NCBI GenBank assembly: GCA_964491915.1
Contig: CAZBHS010000009.1
Span: forward strand, 62,001-126,000
DNA: 64,000 nucleotides
Direction of reading: 5' to 3'
Source of the DNA: JAHELQ01 sp964491915
GTDB lineage: Bacteria > Acidobacteriota > Aminicenantia > UBA2199
Within the stretch, counting starts at the first letter, position 1. Every line of letters starts with the position of its first letter. The notes below the pieces were generated by a model, which saw only the letters and a program-made list of their open reading frames with translations, did no database searches and was not told where the DNA came from. This document shows, one piece after another, positions 50,735 to 60,205 of the stretch. The translations under genes and the position numbers were made by a program.

Positions 50735-51355
50735 TTAGACAATTCCCTTGATCACGATAAAACCGCCGATCAATAGAGCGGTGGCCAATAGCGCCAGCCA
50801 ATTGAAGTATTTATCGATGAACTCCTTGATAGGCTCTCCAAATTTGTAGATCAGGAACGCCACCAAAAAAAACCGGGCCCCGCGTGAAATGAACGACGCC
50901 ACCATAAAAGTGACGATATTCAAATTAAAGGCCCCTGAGGAAATGGTAAACACTTTGAAGGGTATTGGGGTAAATCCGGCGGTAAAAACGATCCAGAACC
51001 CATACAATGAATACTGGGACTGCATAGATTGGAATACCTGCTGCGAGAATCCCGGGATATGCTGGAAAAAAAACTGCGCCAGGCCGGAATATTGTTGGGC
51101 GCCGGACCACCACAAAAAATGGCCCACCATATAACCGAAACTTCCGCCCAACGCCGAGGCCACAGTCACGATCAACGCCAACCGGAACCACTTTTTACGG
51201 GCTCCAAGTACCAACGGGATTAACAACACATCCGGAGGAACCGGGAAAAAACTACTTTCGGCAAACGCCAAAACAAACAAAGCGATTTGAGCGGTGGGTT
51301 TTTCCGCCCAGCGGAGTACCCAATCGTATATACTACGGACAATATTGTATTTCAT
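50735..51355 (-). CDS. DedA/YqaA-type membrane protein
   Basis: A 206-residue protein with about five hydrophobic segments. FAESSFFPVPPDVLLIPLVL and GGSFGYMVGHFLWW carry the re-entrant motifs of the DedA superfamily (here the YqaA subgroup), and GFTPIPFKVFTISSGAFN is the conserved second motif. DedA proteins act in lipid carrier recycling or membrane homeostasis. The ATG begins at the base next to the surE stop, so the two are cotranscribed. Confidence 0.87.
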   Translation of the reverse strand: MKYNIVRSIYDWVLRWAEKPTAQIALFVLAFAESSFFPVPPDVLLIPLVLGARKKWFRLALIVTVASALGGSFGYMVGHFLWWSGAQQYSGLAQFFFQHIPGFSQQVFQSMQSQYSLYGFWIVFTAGFTPIPFKVFTISSGAFNLNIVTFMVASFISRGARFFLVAFLIYKFGEPIKEFIDKYFNWLALLATALLIGGFIVIKGIV

Positions 51356-52120
51356 CTAGATTCCCAATAGTTGTTCAAGTTTTTTTAGTTCTGCGGAACA
51401 ATTGAGATCGTAACGGATGGCGCTGAGGGAGATATACCCATTGAGAACAGCCCACACATCGGTCCCTTCATCCATATCGTAAATCGGATGACCGGTGCCG
51501 AGCCAAAAATAATCCCTACCGCGGGGGTCGGTTCGTTTCTCTACATCCGGACGGTAACGCTTCCTGCCTAAGGAGGTGACCACAATCTCTCCATTGTTCA
51601 AATACGGAATGTTGAGATTGTATACAATGTGATTGCTGCTTTGGCGGGTGATGGATTCCAAAACCGTTAGAGTCACCTCCACCCCTTTCTGGATATCATA
51701 GATATCCTCGTCGGTGCGGCTGCGGTCCGGGATCAACGAAACCGCCATCGCCGGCACTCCGTACATGTGACCGGAAAAAGCGGCTCCCACAGTACCGGAG
51801 TACAACACATCGAACGAGATGTTTTCGCCGAAATTCATACCGGAAAGAATAAAATCCGGCCGTTCTTCCATAATCTCCTGCATAGCGATATTCACACAGT
51901 CGGACGGGGTTCCACTCACCGCAAACGTATTATCCGAGACCTCTTTGACCCGCAGAGGTTGATTCAGTGTGATGGCCATACTAATGGCGCTCCGTTCCCT
52001 ATCCGGCGCCACAATCGTAACATTGTACAGGTCTTCCAGCGAGTTTCTCAGGGCGATGAGCGCGTGAGACTGGTACCCGTCGTCATTGGTCAGCAATATT
52101 GATTTCTTTCGATAGTTCAT
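51356..52120 (-). CDS. surE: 5'/3'-nucleotidase SurE
   Basis: A 254-residue survival protein SurE. ILLTNDDGYQSHALIALR (metal-binding DD), VVAPDRERSAISMAITL, VSGTPSDCVNIAM and LSGMNFGENISFDVLYSGTVGAA are complete. It dephosphorylates nucleoside monophosphates. It is encoded between tRNA-Pro and the DedA-type gene. Confidence 0.95.
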   Translation of the reverse strand: MNYRKKSILLTNDDGYQSHALIALRNSLEDLYNVTIVAPDRERSAISMAITLNQPLRVKEVSDNTFAVSGTPSDCVNIAMQEIMEERPDFILSGMNFGENISFDVLYSGTVGAAFSGHMYGVPAMAVSLIPDRSRTDEDIYDIQKGVEVTLTVLESITRQSSNHIVYNLNIPYLNNGEIVVTSLGRKRYRPDVEKRTDPRGRDYFWLGTGHPIYDMDEGTDVWAVLNGYISLSAIRYDLNCSAELKKLEQLLGI

Positions 52121-52201
52121 GGTAACCCGTTCGTATCCTCAATTTTTTATATAATTCATTCATTGGTCTCAGATTTGATAGGGCAGTGAAAAGGAAATAA
52201 T

Positions 52202-52278
52202 TGGTCGGGACGAGTGGATTTGAACCACCGACCACACGCACCCCAAGCGTGTACGCTACCAGACTGCGCCACGTCCCG
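52202..52278 (-). tRNA. tRNA-Pro(GGG)
   Basis: Acceptor CGGGACG/CGTCCCG, D-arm GCGCAGTCTGGTAGCGT, anticodon GGG in TTGGGGT, T-arm GGTTCAAATCC, encoded CCA. It starts one base after the MerR gene stop, so both probably share a transcript. Confidence 0.96.
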
Positions 52279-52279
52279 A

Positions 52280-52654
52280 TCAATGTCTATTTTTATCATT
52301 TTTCTTCATTAATGTCAATATCTCTTGTAGCTCTCTTTTCAATAATCTCAATTTTTTTTTGTCTACCCTACCGTCGCCCTCCGGTTGCACAGGCGCTTGT
52401 TCCTCTCGTATACCCGGTTGTATCCTTTGTTTTATCTCCCCTTTACCGATCCGATCCACTAAAAACCATTGTTTGATATTCAAAATCAATTGAACATCCT
52501 GCCGGGAATAGAACGTCTCGCCCGAGGCATTGATCATTGCCTTGAAACCGCCGAATTCCTTTTCCCAATAGTCCAGCACCCGACCATCCAACTTGGTCAG
52601 GTGCATTACCTCTTTGAGATCGAACGTCAGTTTATCCGGTAATTTGATATCCAT
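52280..52654 (-). CDS. MerR-family regulator
   Basis: A 124-residue protein. KLTFDLKEVMHLTKLDGRVLDYWEKEF is the winged-helix recognition start of MerR_1 type, and ETFYSRQDVQLILNIKQWFL the wing. The C-terminus is basic and coiled (KKKLRLLKRELQEILTLMK), with no effector-binding domain, as in small MerR proteins found beside tRNA-Pro and SurE genes in several phyla. Function unknown. Confidence 0.8.
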   Translation of the reverse strand: MDIKLPDKLTFDLKEVMHLTKLDGRVLDYWEKEFGGFKAMINASGETFYSRQDVQLILNIKQWFLVDRIGKGEIKQRIQPGIREEQAPVQPEGDGRVDKKKLRLLKRELQEILTLMKKNDKNRH

Positions 52655-52738
52655 TTTTTAATGTTGCGGATATTATACATCATTTCATGCTAAAAGCATA
52701 GCCACAAGAGAAATATCGGCGGTATTAAGATCAGGCTA

Positions 52739-54184
52739 TCAGGAGTTGACGGACGATTCCTCTGTCCGGCCTCCAAACACGGAAAACGCCGGAACAACGA
52801 GTGAAACCATCATTCCTATGGTTCCCGCTTCCGGCGTGGACATACCGTTCAAGTACAACCCCAGGCATGTGAGAAGGCCGAGGATCGAGGCGGTAATCGC
52901 GCCCCAGGCGCGAGTACGCTTGCAAAACAAGCCCCACACAAACGGTCCCAGAAACACGGAGCCAATAGCTCCCCAGGAGATCGCCAGGATGGCGACGATG
53001 GTGGCCGGGCGGGCATAGGCCAGCACCACGGACAGAAGTACGAAAAAACCGCTGATGACCCGCATCAACATTGTCAACCGGCTGTCCGACACATTTGGAT
53101 TGATAAATCCGGCGTACAGATCTTTGGTGACTGAGGAGCTGGAAATCAACACCAACGCAGCCAACGTGGACATGGAGGCGGATAAAATCAGCAATAACAT
53201 CAGGACCGAAATAGACGGCGGAATGATATTGGCGATTAACTCGGGCATCAAGGCGTCGAATATGGGTTTCCCGTTGTTGAACGCGGTTGGGGCGGTTGCG
53301 GGAGTGAGAAACAACCGTACGGCCGCGCCGGTGAAATACGCGATTCCCCCAATCAGGACCGCGAAAAAAGTTGAAGCCACCATACCGACCTTAATGGCCC
53401 GTTTATCTTTAATGGCGTAGAATTTCTGAACCAACTGGGGCATGCCTAGAGGCGCCACGCTGGTTAAAAAAATGAGACAAAATAGAGGCCAGGCTCCAGG
53501 AGGTCCCACCATCTCTACCAATTTGGGATTGATGGCCGCGAGATTCTCGGTCATGGCGGACAGTCCCCCACCCTCGCGTATGGTAAACACCAAAAGCGTG
53601 ACGGCGCCCACAATCATGATGATGCCGAAGATCATATCCACCATGGTCATGGATTTATATCCCCCCAACACCAAATACACGGCCGTCAAGGCCCCCATGA
53701 ATACAAGGGCCATCCAGTACTCCATCTTGAAATTCGATTTAAACAGATAAGAGAGGCCGATAAAAACGGCTGCCGAATACGGGATAAAAAATACAAATAC
53801 AGAAACCGATGAAAATATTTTCAAAAAATTACTGTCATATCGTTTCTGGAAAAATTCGCCCATCGTGGCCACCTGGTAGTCTTCGGACATTTTTTTGATC
53901 CGGGGACCCAATACCCACCACACCAACAATACTCCAATCAATGCGTTGCCCGCGGCGATCCAAAGGCCGGAATACCCAAAGCCCCAACCGATCTTCCCGG
54001 CGAACCCGATGAACAACACAGCGGAAAAATAAGCGGTACCGTAAGAAAACGCCGTCATCCAGGCCCCGATATTACTTCCCCCGAGAAAAAAATCGCTGAA
54101 CGAACGGGTCCGTCTCAATCCAATGATACCGACAATCACGATCATCAAGCAATAAGCTATGATGACACTCCATTTAACTAACAT
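52739..54184 (-). CDS. Sodium:solute symporter (SSS family)
   Basis: A 481-residue, thirteen-helix transporter. RRTRSFSDFFLGGSNIGAWMTAFSYG is the typical SSS start, then GLWIAAGNALIG, VYLVLGGYKSMTMVD and LILSASMSTLAALVLISSSS (Na2 site region). It is PutP-like in length and layout, so a proline, organic acid or similar sodium symporter; substrate not fixed. ATG 54184 has GGAGG eight bases ahead and is preferred over ATG 54217, which lacks one. Confidence 0.88.
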   Translation of the reverse strand: MLVKWSVIIAYCLMIVIVGIIGLRRTRSFSDFFLGGSNIGAWMTAFSYGTAYFSAVLFIGFAGKIGWGFGYSGLWIAAGNALIGVLLVWWVLGPRIKKMSEDYQVATMGEFFQKRYDSNFLKIFSSVSVFVFFIPYSAAVFIGLSYLFKSNFKMEYWMALVFMGALTAVYLVLGGYKSMTMVDMIFGIIMIVGAVTLLVFTIREGGGLSAMTENLAAINPKLVEMVGPPGAWPLFCLIFLTSVAPLGMPQLVQKFYAIKDKRAIKVGMVASTFFAVLIGGIAYFTGAAVRLFLTPATAPTAFNNGKPIFDALMPELIANIIPPSISVLMLLLILSASMSTLAALVLISSSSVTKDLYAGFINPNVSDSRLTMLMRVISGFFVLLSVVLAYARPATIVAILAISWGAIGSVFLGPFVWGLFCKRTRAWGAITASILGLLTCLGLYLNGMSTPEAGTIGMMVSLVVPAFSVFGGRTEESSVNS

Positions 54185-54357
54185 CCAATGATCCTCCAAC
54201 TTGATAATTGCTTGCAAAATGTTACTCGCAAGAAAAAGAGTAATTTAATATATAAATCAAACGAAATCAACCCCTGATATTGAAATCCTTTTCCAGAAAA
54301 CCTATCGCATGAAATAAAAAAAATTTCAAACTATTTTAACTTTTTTTAAATTAGATC

Positions 54358-54386
54358 TTGAAATTTTATTTTAGATCATTTATATT
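54358..54386 (+). promoter_or_regulatory. Possible promoter upstream of the second XRE gene
   Basis: TTGAAA (54358-54363), 17 bases, TATATT (54381-54386) within the very AT-rich 54185-54540 interval. Transcription would start near 54393, at a short ORF. Confidence 0.45.
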
Positions 54387-54393
54387 ATTACCG

Positions 54394-54474
54394 ATGAAAA
54401 AAAAAGTAGAAATTCCAATACCACGCTGTCATTTTTTTTCCCAACTGCAATCAATTGTAAAATCGTACCGGTAA
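54394..54474 (+). CDS. Possible 26-residue leader ORF
   Basis: ATG 54394, eight bases after the -10 box and without a ribosome-binding site, opens a 26-codon frame, KKKVEIPIPRCHFFSQLQSI and a short tail, ending before the XRE gene. It may be a leaderless leader peptide or chance. Nothing else was seen in the 356-base gap. Confidence 0.25.
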   Translation: MKKKVEIPIPRCHFFSQLQSIVKSYR

Positions 54475-54540
54475 AATCAATTAAACGGATAGCCGGTCTG
54501 TTTGATAAAAATAAGCGATATAGTTTAATAAGGTGTTGAC

Positions 54541-54987
54541 ATGAAAGATAAATTAAAAAAAGAGATTGGATGCAGGATGCAACAGTTGAGGAAAACCATC
54601 GGTTTTACCCAGGACAAAATGACGACCTATTTCGACATCGGCAGAGCCAACTATTCCAGAATCGAGCGGGGCGATATTTTTCCAAATCCCAGGTTATTGT
54701 TCAGCCTCAAAAAGGAATTTAATGTATCGCTCGACTGGGTTATCGCTGGAGATGGGACTATGTTCCTGCCGGAGGAAGGCGAAGATTCCCGCGGTTATTG
54801 GGATTTCGGTTCCCACAATAGAGAAATCAAAGACCTACTTCACCATATGAAACATATCCCCATGGTGCTCCATCAGGTTCTGGGTTTTTTCTTGAACTAC
54901 CGGGAATCCAACAAACAGGTCATTCAGGAAATTCTCGATACGACGCAAGTTGTGAGCGAAGAGAAGCGGATCGCCCAAAGTGGATAG
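54541..54987 (+). CDS. XRE-family regulator, paralogue of the repeat-array XRE
   Basis: A 148-residue protein. The HTH is MQQLRKTIGFTQDKMTTYF...YSRIERGDIFPNPRLLFSL, ending FNVSLDWVIAGDGTMF, as in the first XRE protein. The C-terminal part (EIKDLLHHMKHIPMVLHQVL) matches the first paralogue's equivalent. TAAGGTG precedes the ATG. It is convergent with polA. No 21-bp array lies upstream of this copy. Confidence 0.83.
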   Translation: MKDKLKKEIGCRMQQLRKTIGFTQDKMTTYFDIGRANYSRIERGDIFPNPRLLFSLKKEFNVSLDWVIAGDGTMFLPEEGEDSRGYWDFGSHNREIKDLLHHMKHIPMVLHQVLGFFLNYRESNKQVIQEILDTTQVVSEEKRIAQSG

Positions 54988-54992
54988 CATTT

Positions 54993-57677
54993 TTAACTAA
55001 CGCCCTCCATATCTCCCCAATTTTCGCCTCTTTTTATTGTTACCTTCAAGGGTACGTTTAATGGGATTGCCTGCTCCATCTCAGTCCGCACCAAATCAAG
55101 CAATTGCGCCTCTTCCGCCGGAGGGAATTCGAAAACCAATTCGTCATGCACCTGCATAATCAATGTGGCGTTCATCGTTTTTAACCGACGGTGGATATTC
55201 ACCATCGCCACCTTGATAATATCGGCGGCGCTTCCTTGAATGATGGTGTTGATGGCCATGCGGTTGCCGTTTTCCTTGACCGTCCGGTTTGAACTCACAA
55301 TTTCCGGGATCTCCCGCTTCCGTCCTAAAATAGTTTTTACCTCGCGGGTTTGTTCCGCCCCGGCAATGACGATTCCCATAAATTCCCGAACGCCGCTATA
55401 TTTATCAAAATACATGTCGATGAAATTTGCCGCCTCTTTATAGCTGACGCCAAGCTCTTTTGATAACGAATAGGGACCGCTGCCATAAAGTACCGAAAAA
55501 TTAATGATCTTGGCCCGTTTCCGCATTTCCTGGGGGCTCAAAAATAGATCTTTTCCGAACACCCGGTCCGCGGTGTGCTGGTGAATATCGACATCGTTCT
55601 CAAAGGCCTCGATCAGATTGGGATCCTTTGAAAAATGGGCCATCACCCTCAATTCAATCTGGGAATAATCGGCGGTCAGCATGAGATTCCCCTCTGAGGG
55701 GATGAAGGCCCGACGCACATTGACGCCCCCCATCTCCCCCACCGGAATGTTTTGAAGATTGGGATGGGATGAGGATAACCGGCCGGTGGCCGTGACAGTT
55801 TGGTTGAAGGATGTGTGCACCCGGTCATGCCGGTCGATGGTGTCGAGTAGCCCCTCTAAATAGGTGGAGAGCAACTTGCGCAGGGTGCGGTGTTCAATCA
55901 CCTTCTCCACCACCGGAAAGCTCTTCAATTCTTGCAATACTTCATTGTCGGTGGAATACGAGCGGGTCTTCTTGGTCCGCTTTTTTACCGGCAGATTCAT
56001 CTTCTCGAAGAGTAATTCCCCCAATTGCTGGGACGAATTGATGTTGAATTCGAACCCGGCGATATTATAAATCTCCCCGGCAATCGCATCGATACGGCGC
56101 GACAATCTATCGGCGGCTTCGGAAATGAAGTCCTTATCTATTCGAACCCCAAAAAATTCCATCTCCGTCAACACCTCGATCAGCGGTATTTCTATATCCC
56201 TGTACAAATCAAGCAAACCCTCTTCCTTAATTTTTTCCCGCAATATATCGGCGAGGCGCAAAGAGAGCAACGAGTCATCGATGCAATAGCGGCTGACCCT
56301 GGCCAGAGGCACCTGTGAGAGGAGGATGCGGTCGCGTCCCTTACCGGTCAAAGCTTCGTATTCCACCTGTTTATAATCTAAAAATTCTTTTGTCAGCTCT
56401 TTCAAGTTATGGGCGCGGCGATTGGGATATAACAAATAGGATTGAAGCATCGAATCATCGGCCGTACCCGCCACAACGACGCCATGCTGCTTGAGATGCA
56501 ATATATCGAATTTCAAATTATGACCGGTCTTGCCGATATCCGGATCGGCGAATTGCGGCCCCAATTCTTTTTTAAAATCTTCAAACGTGATGTCCAGCTC
56601 TTTTTGGTCCTCGTCCGGCGTTAGAAAGGGCACGTAATAACCCGCGCCGCGAAACGAGATCGACACGCCGACAATATCCGCCTTGAAGAATTCGAGAGCG
56701 GTGGTCTCAAGATCAAAGGCGAAATATTTCTCTTCGAGAATTTTCTCTTTCAACTCCAGCAATTGCCGCTTGTTTTTCACCACAAAATACCCGGCATCGA
56801 GCGTTTCTGTTTTGCGCACAGTCAGGAGCGGCGCCTCGAATTTTTTCAACAAACTGGAAAACGACATTCTGGAATAAAATGAGAGCAAATCCTCGGTCAC
56901 CCGCTGAACAAACGGTTGGGCTTTGGGCGGCAGGGGGAAATCAGGAAGAACGTTTAGGTCCACCAGTTTGCTGGACAACTCCAAAAGCTCCATATTGGCG
57001 GTAATTTTTTTCTTGTAACGATCTTCCACATCATCGATATGATCCAGCATGTTCTGTAGGCTGCCGAATTTTTCCATTAATTTCAACGCGGTTTTTTCAC
57101 CGATTCCCGGAACGCCGGGAATATTATCCGATGAATCCCCCACCAGAGCCAGGTAATCGACGATCTGACCGGGCATTACGCCGAAGAACTCTTTGATGGC
57201 TTCAGGCCCCAATATTTGCTTGAGCTTCGGATGAAACACGCTCACGCCGTTGCCCACCAATTGAAACAGGTCTTTATCGGCGCTAAAGATGTAAACGTCG
57301 TCTCCTTCAGCGCTATATTCCATCGCCAGCCGGGCGATGATATCGTCGGCTTCGATACCCTGCTGTTCATACAGCGGAATCCCCCTGTACTCCAGATATT
57401 CTTTTATCCAGGGAATTTGCTGCAACAATTCTTCCGGCGGTTCCTGCCGTTTGGCTTTGTATTCGGGATACACGTCGTGGCGGTGGGTCTTGCCCCGGGA
57501 ATCGAAGGCCGCCACAATGCGGGTGGGCCGCAATTCGTTGAGAAGGGCCTCGACCCTTGTTATAAAACCGTAAACAGCTCCTGTCGGTTCGCCTTTTAAT
57601 GTGCGCATATTCCTGTGGGAATAAAAAGAGCTGAAAATTAAATACATTCCATCAATGACTAAAATAGTCTCACCCAT
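54993..57677 (-). CDS. polA: DNA polymerase I
   Basis: An 894-residue full-length PolA. The 5'-3' exonuclease is at residues 1-285 (LVIDGMYLIFSSFY, GIEADDIIARLA, VGDSSDNIPGVPGIGEKTA). The 3'-5' exonuclease, with YFAFDLETTALEFF keeping DxE, is at about 305-490. The polymerase follows with motif A LTADYSQIELR, motif B RKRAKIINFSVLYG and motif C MQVHDELVF. The proofreading site looks intact (KTGHNLKFDILHL, YCIDDSLLSLRL). AGGAG precedes the ATG. Confidence 0.97.
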   Translation of the reverse strand: MGETILVIDGMYLIFSSFYSHRNMRTLKGEPTGAVYGFITRVEALLNELRPTRIVAAFDSRGKTHRHDVYPEYKAKRQEPPEELLQQIPWIKEYLEYRGIPLYEQQGIEADDIIARLAMEYSAEGDDVYIFSADKDLFQLVGNGVSVFHPKLKQILGPEAIKEFFGVMPGQIVDYLALVGDSSDNIPGVPGIGEKTALKLMEKFGSLQNMLDHIDDVEDRYKKKITANMELLELSSKLVDLNVLPDFPLPPKAQPFVQRVTEDLLSFYSRMSFSSLLKKFEAPLLTVRKTETLDAGYFVVKNKRQLLELKEKILEEKYFAFDLETTALEFFKADIVGVSISFRGAGYYVPFLTPDEDQKELDITFEDFKKELGPQFADPDIGKTGHNLKFDILHLKQHGVVVAGTADDSMLQSYLLYPNRRAHNLKELTKEFLDYKQVEYEALTGKGRDRILLSQVPLARVSRYCIDDSLLSLRLADILREKIKEEGLLDLYRDIEIPLIEVLTEMEFFGVRIDKDFISEAADRLSRRIDAIAGEIYNIAGFEFNINSSQQLGELLFEKMNLPVKKRTKKTRSYSTDNEVLQELKSFPVVEKVIEHRTLRKLLSTYLEGLLDTIDRHDRVHTSFNQTVTATGRLSSSHPNLQNIPVGEMGGVNVRRAFIPSEGNLMLTADYSQIELRVMAHFSKDPNLIEAFENDVDIHQHTADRVFGKDLFLSPQEMRKRAKIINFSVLYGSGPYSLSKELGVSYKEAANFIDMYFDKYSGVREFMGIVIAGAEQTREVKTILGRKREIPEIVSSNRTVKENGNRMAINTIIQGSAADIIKVAMVNIHRRLKTMNATLIMQVHDELVFEFPPAEEAQLLDLVRTEMEQAIPLNVPLKVTIKRGENWGDMEGVS

Positions 57678-57714
57678 GGGGACTCCTGTTTGCGAATGAA
57701 AACCTTGTTACAAT

Positions 57715-58041
57715 CTATCCGGCGTTGAAATAGTCGATCACCATTTCATCGAGAGATCTGTCGTCTAGAACCTGTGTATCGAGAGACAACAAGTGCAGAT
57801 ATTTTCCCCCTTTGAGCTCCTGGATAACCTGGTCGTGCTGGGTTTTCATCATATTTTTGATGACATCCGTTTTGTCGCCTTTGTTCAACATGTGACCATA
57901 AGAAATTCTCCTGGATAGAAGAATCTCGCCGGCGTGATAAACGAGGGTTTCAATCGTAGGATTATTTTTTCCCTTGTCTTCCGTCTGAATATGAAAGACT
58001 TCATTTCTGTATTTGGTATCAGTGTTAAATCCAACAATCAT
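57715..58041 (-). CDS. Conserved small protein, leaderless start likely
   Basis: About 108 residues. GFNTDTKYRNEVFHIQTEDKG, followed by NNPTIETLVYHAGEILLSRR, resembles a small conserved domain I recall from Acidobacteriota and Deltaproteobacteria (FNTDVxYxGxxFHVQTEDxG), with no known function. The frame opens at ATG 58065, but that codon lies inside a strong promoter. ATG 58041, seven bases after the -10 box, is the likely start. Confidence 0.65.
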   Translation of the reverse strand: MIVGFNTDTKYRNEVFHIQTEDKGKNNPTIETLVYHAGEILLSRRISYGHMLNKGDKTDVIKNMMKTQHDQVIQELKGGKYLHLLSLDTQVLDDRSLDEMVIDYFNAG

Positions 58042-58047
58042 AGGGAA

Positions 58048-58076
58048 ATGATAATTTATCCGCATGGTAATGTCAA
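58048..58076 (-). promoter_or_regulatory. Strong promoter giving a leaderless mRNA
   Basis: TTGACA (58076-58071), 17 bases, TATCAT (58053-58048). Six bases separate the -10 box from ATG 58041, so the transcript should start at or next to the start codon. Confidence 0.65.
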
Positions 58077-58109
58077 GTGGTCACTCGATACATTTTTTTG
58101 AATTGGGGC

Positions 58110-58138
58110 TTGACTAGTTTGGGAAATTCCACTATAAA
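58110..58138 (+). promoter_or_regulatory. Promoter of the CLC channel gene
   Basis: TTGACT (58110-58115), 17 bases, TATAAA (58133-58138). Predicted start near 58145, leader of about 18 bases without a ribosome-binding site. It diverges from the promoter at 58048-58076. Confidence 0.65.
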
Positions 58139-58162
58139 TAAAATATCTTATCTCGATTGACA

Positions 58163-60202
58163 ATGATATATACAAAAATAAAGAAGAAACTGAAGCAGTA
58201 TTTTATTGTACTAGTAAATAGAATTCGCAAATCGGAACAAGCATTCATGGTTGTTATCCCGATCGGCATCGGGCTTGTCGCCGGTTTTGGCGCCGCTTTA
58301 CTGAGAACTCTCATCCATTTTTTCGAGCAGTATTTCTGGGGTCCCTGGGGAAACGACCTGGGCTGGCTCCGCACATTGATCGTCCCCGCCGCCGGGGCGT
58401 TTTTAGTGGGATTGATCGTTCACTTCTTCTCCCAGGAAGCCAAAGGGCACGGCGTCCCTGAAGTGATGGAAGCGATCGCCCTCAAAAACGGCGTTATCCG
58501 CCCGCGGGTGGTGGTCAGCAAAGCCATCGCTTCAGCCATCACCATCGCTTCCGGCGGTTCTGTAGGCAGGGAAGGTCCCATCGTTCAAATCGGGTCCGCT
58601 ATCGGCTCCACTGTGGGACAGGTGTTCAAGTTATCGCGACGCAGAATGCAAACGCTGGTCAGTTGCGGCGCCGCCGCCGGTATCGCCGCTGCGTTTAACG
58701 CCCCCATCGCCGGCGCCATGTTTTCGGTGGAAATATTGTTGGGAGATTTCGCCGTCAGCCAGTTTACCCCCATCGTTATCTCCTCTGTGTCGGCCACCGT
58801 TGTTTCCCGTTTATTCTACGGCAACTTCCCGGCGTTCAATGTACCAAAATACGAGTTGGTAAATCCGATAGAACTCCTTCCCTATGCGCTATTGGGGGTC
58901 ATCACCGGCTTTGTCGCTATATTGTTCGTCAAAGTGTTGAATTATTTCGAAGATAAATTCGATGCGGTCAAAAAACCCGATTACCTCAAAACCACCCTCG
59001 GCGGGTTGTTGTTGGGACTATGGGGTATTTCTTTTCCACAAGTGTTCGGCGTCGGATACGGAGGTATGGACCTGGCGCTCCTGGGCCGGATGGAAGCCTG
59101 GCTGCTCTTTGTGTTGATATTCGTCAAAATACTGGCCACTTCGCTGACATTGGGCTCCGGCAGTTCCGGCGGCATTTTCGCCCCATCCCTATTTATCGGC
59201 GCCATGACCGGCGGCTTTTTCGGCAAGATTCTCCACACCTTGTTCCCCGCCGTCACAGCCGGATCAGGGGCTTACGCGTTGGTGGCCATGAGTTCGTTGG
59301 TGGCTGCGTCCACCCACGCCCCCATCACCGCGATTATGATCATTTTTGAGATGACCAGCGACTACAAAATCATCCTCCCCCTCATGATCGCCACCACCAT
59401 CAGTAGCCTATTGGCCACCAGATTGCAGCGGGGGTCGATCTACACCTTGAAACTCATGCGCCGGGGCGTCAACATCAGCCAGGGCAAAGAGGTCAATGTC
59501 CTACGCTCCATGAAAGTGAAGGACGTGATGCGAGGCAGTATCGAGATCGTGTCACCCCAGTCCTCTCTGAAAGCGATCCTCGAACGCTTCATCAGCACGC
59601 CCCATTCCTATCTTTATATCAGAGACAAATCTGGAAATCTGAGTGAAAAAATCTCGCAAGCGGAGTTGAGCACCATTACCGAGCAATATGAATTTGTAAA
59701 AGACCTGGTGGTGGCCCAGGATTTCAGTTCTCCCAACAATTTGGTGGTGAAGGAAGACGACAATCTCGATTATGTGATGCGGCAGTTCGGCCGGGAAAAC
59801 ATCAGCGAGATCCCCGTCATCAAGAATGACGGTTCGGGCGAGGCCATCGGCACTGTGTGGAGGATCGACGTCATCTCCGCCTACAACAAAGAAATCCTCA
59901 AAAAAGACCTGGTGGGCACAGTATCGAATATGATGACCGATTTCACCCGCCAAACGCCGGTGGAGGTGATGGACGGGCTCTACATGATGGAAATCGAGGC
60001 GCCGCGTGAATTTATCGGCAAAAAAATAAAAGACATCGACGTGCGTAACCGCTACGGCGTCGAGATTGCCTTCATCCGCAAACGGAACGCCCAAAACAAA
60101 CTCTGCACCCAACATCCGGATGCCCATTATATTTTCAGAGAAGATGACAATCTGCTCATCATGGGCACCAAAAACAAAGTGGAATATCTCAGCGGTTTTT
60201 GA
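58163..60202 (+). CDS. CLC-family chloride channel/transporter with CBS and RCK-C domains
   Basis: About 679 residues. The membrane part (30-430) holds the three selectivity motifs: GHGVPEVMEAI, GREGPIVQIGSAIG (with the gating Glu) and GSSGGIFAPSLFIG. A CBS pair follows (MKVKDVMRGSIEIVSPQ, LVVKEDDNLDYVMRQFG, about 455-590). The end, LYMMEIEAPREFIGKKIKDI with DNLLIMGTKNKVEYL, is a TrkA-C/RCK_C ligand-binding domain. A TTG at 58157 is in frame; ATG 58163 is preferred. The Glu suggests an H+/Cl- antiporter. Confidence 0.92.
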   Translation: MIYTKIKKKLKQYFIVLVNRIRKSEQAFMVVIPIGIGLVAGFGAALLRTLIHFFEQYFWGPWGNDLGWLRTLIVPAAGAFLVGLIVHFFSQEAKGHGVPEVMEAIALKNGVIRPRVVVSKAIASAITIASGGSVGREGPIVQIGSAIGSTVGQVFKLSRRRMQTLVSCGAAAGIAAAFNAPIAGAMFSVEILLGDFAVSQFTPIVISSVSATVVSRLFYGNFPAFNVPKYELVNPIELLPYALLGVITGFVAILFVKVLNYFEDKFDAVKKPDYLKTTLGGLLLGLWGISFPQVFGVGYGGMDLALLGRMEAWLLFVLIFVKILATSLTLGSGSSGGIFAPSLFIGAMTGGFFGKILHTLFPAVTAGSGAYALVAMSSLVAASTHAPITAIMIIFEMTSDYKIILPLMIATTISSLLATRLQRGSIYTLKLMRRGVNISQGKEVNVLRSMKVKDVMRGSIEIVSPQSSLKAILERFISTPHSYLYIRDKSGNLSEKISQAELSTITEQYEFVKDLVVAQDFSSPNNLVVKEDDNLDYVMRQFGRENISEIPVIKNDGSGEAIGTVWRIDVISAYNKEILKKDLVGTVSNMMTDFTRQTPVEVMDGLYMMEIEAPREFIGKKIKDIDVRNRYGVEIAFIRKRNAQNKLCTQHPDAHYIFREDDNLLIMGTKNKVEYLSGF

Positions 60203-60205
60203 TCT

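Noticed and set aside
58042..58065. ATG 58065 as start of the small conserved protein
   Set aside because: It lies between the -35 and -10 boxes of a strong promoter, so it would not be transcribed.
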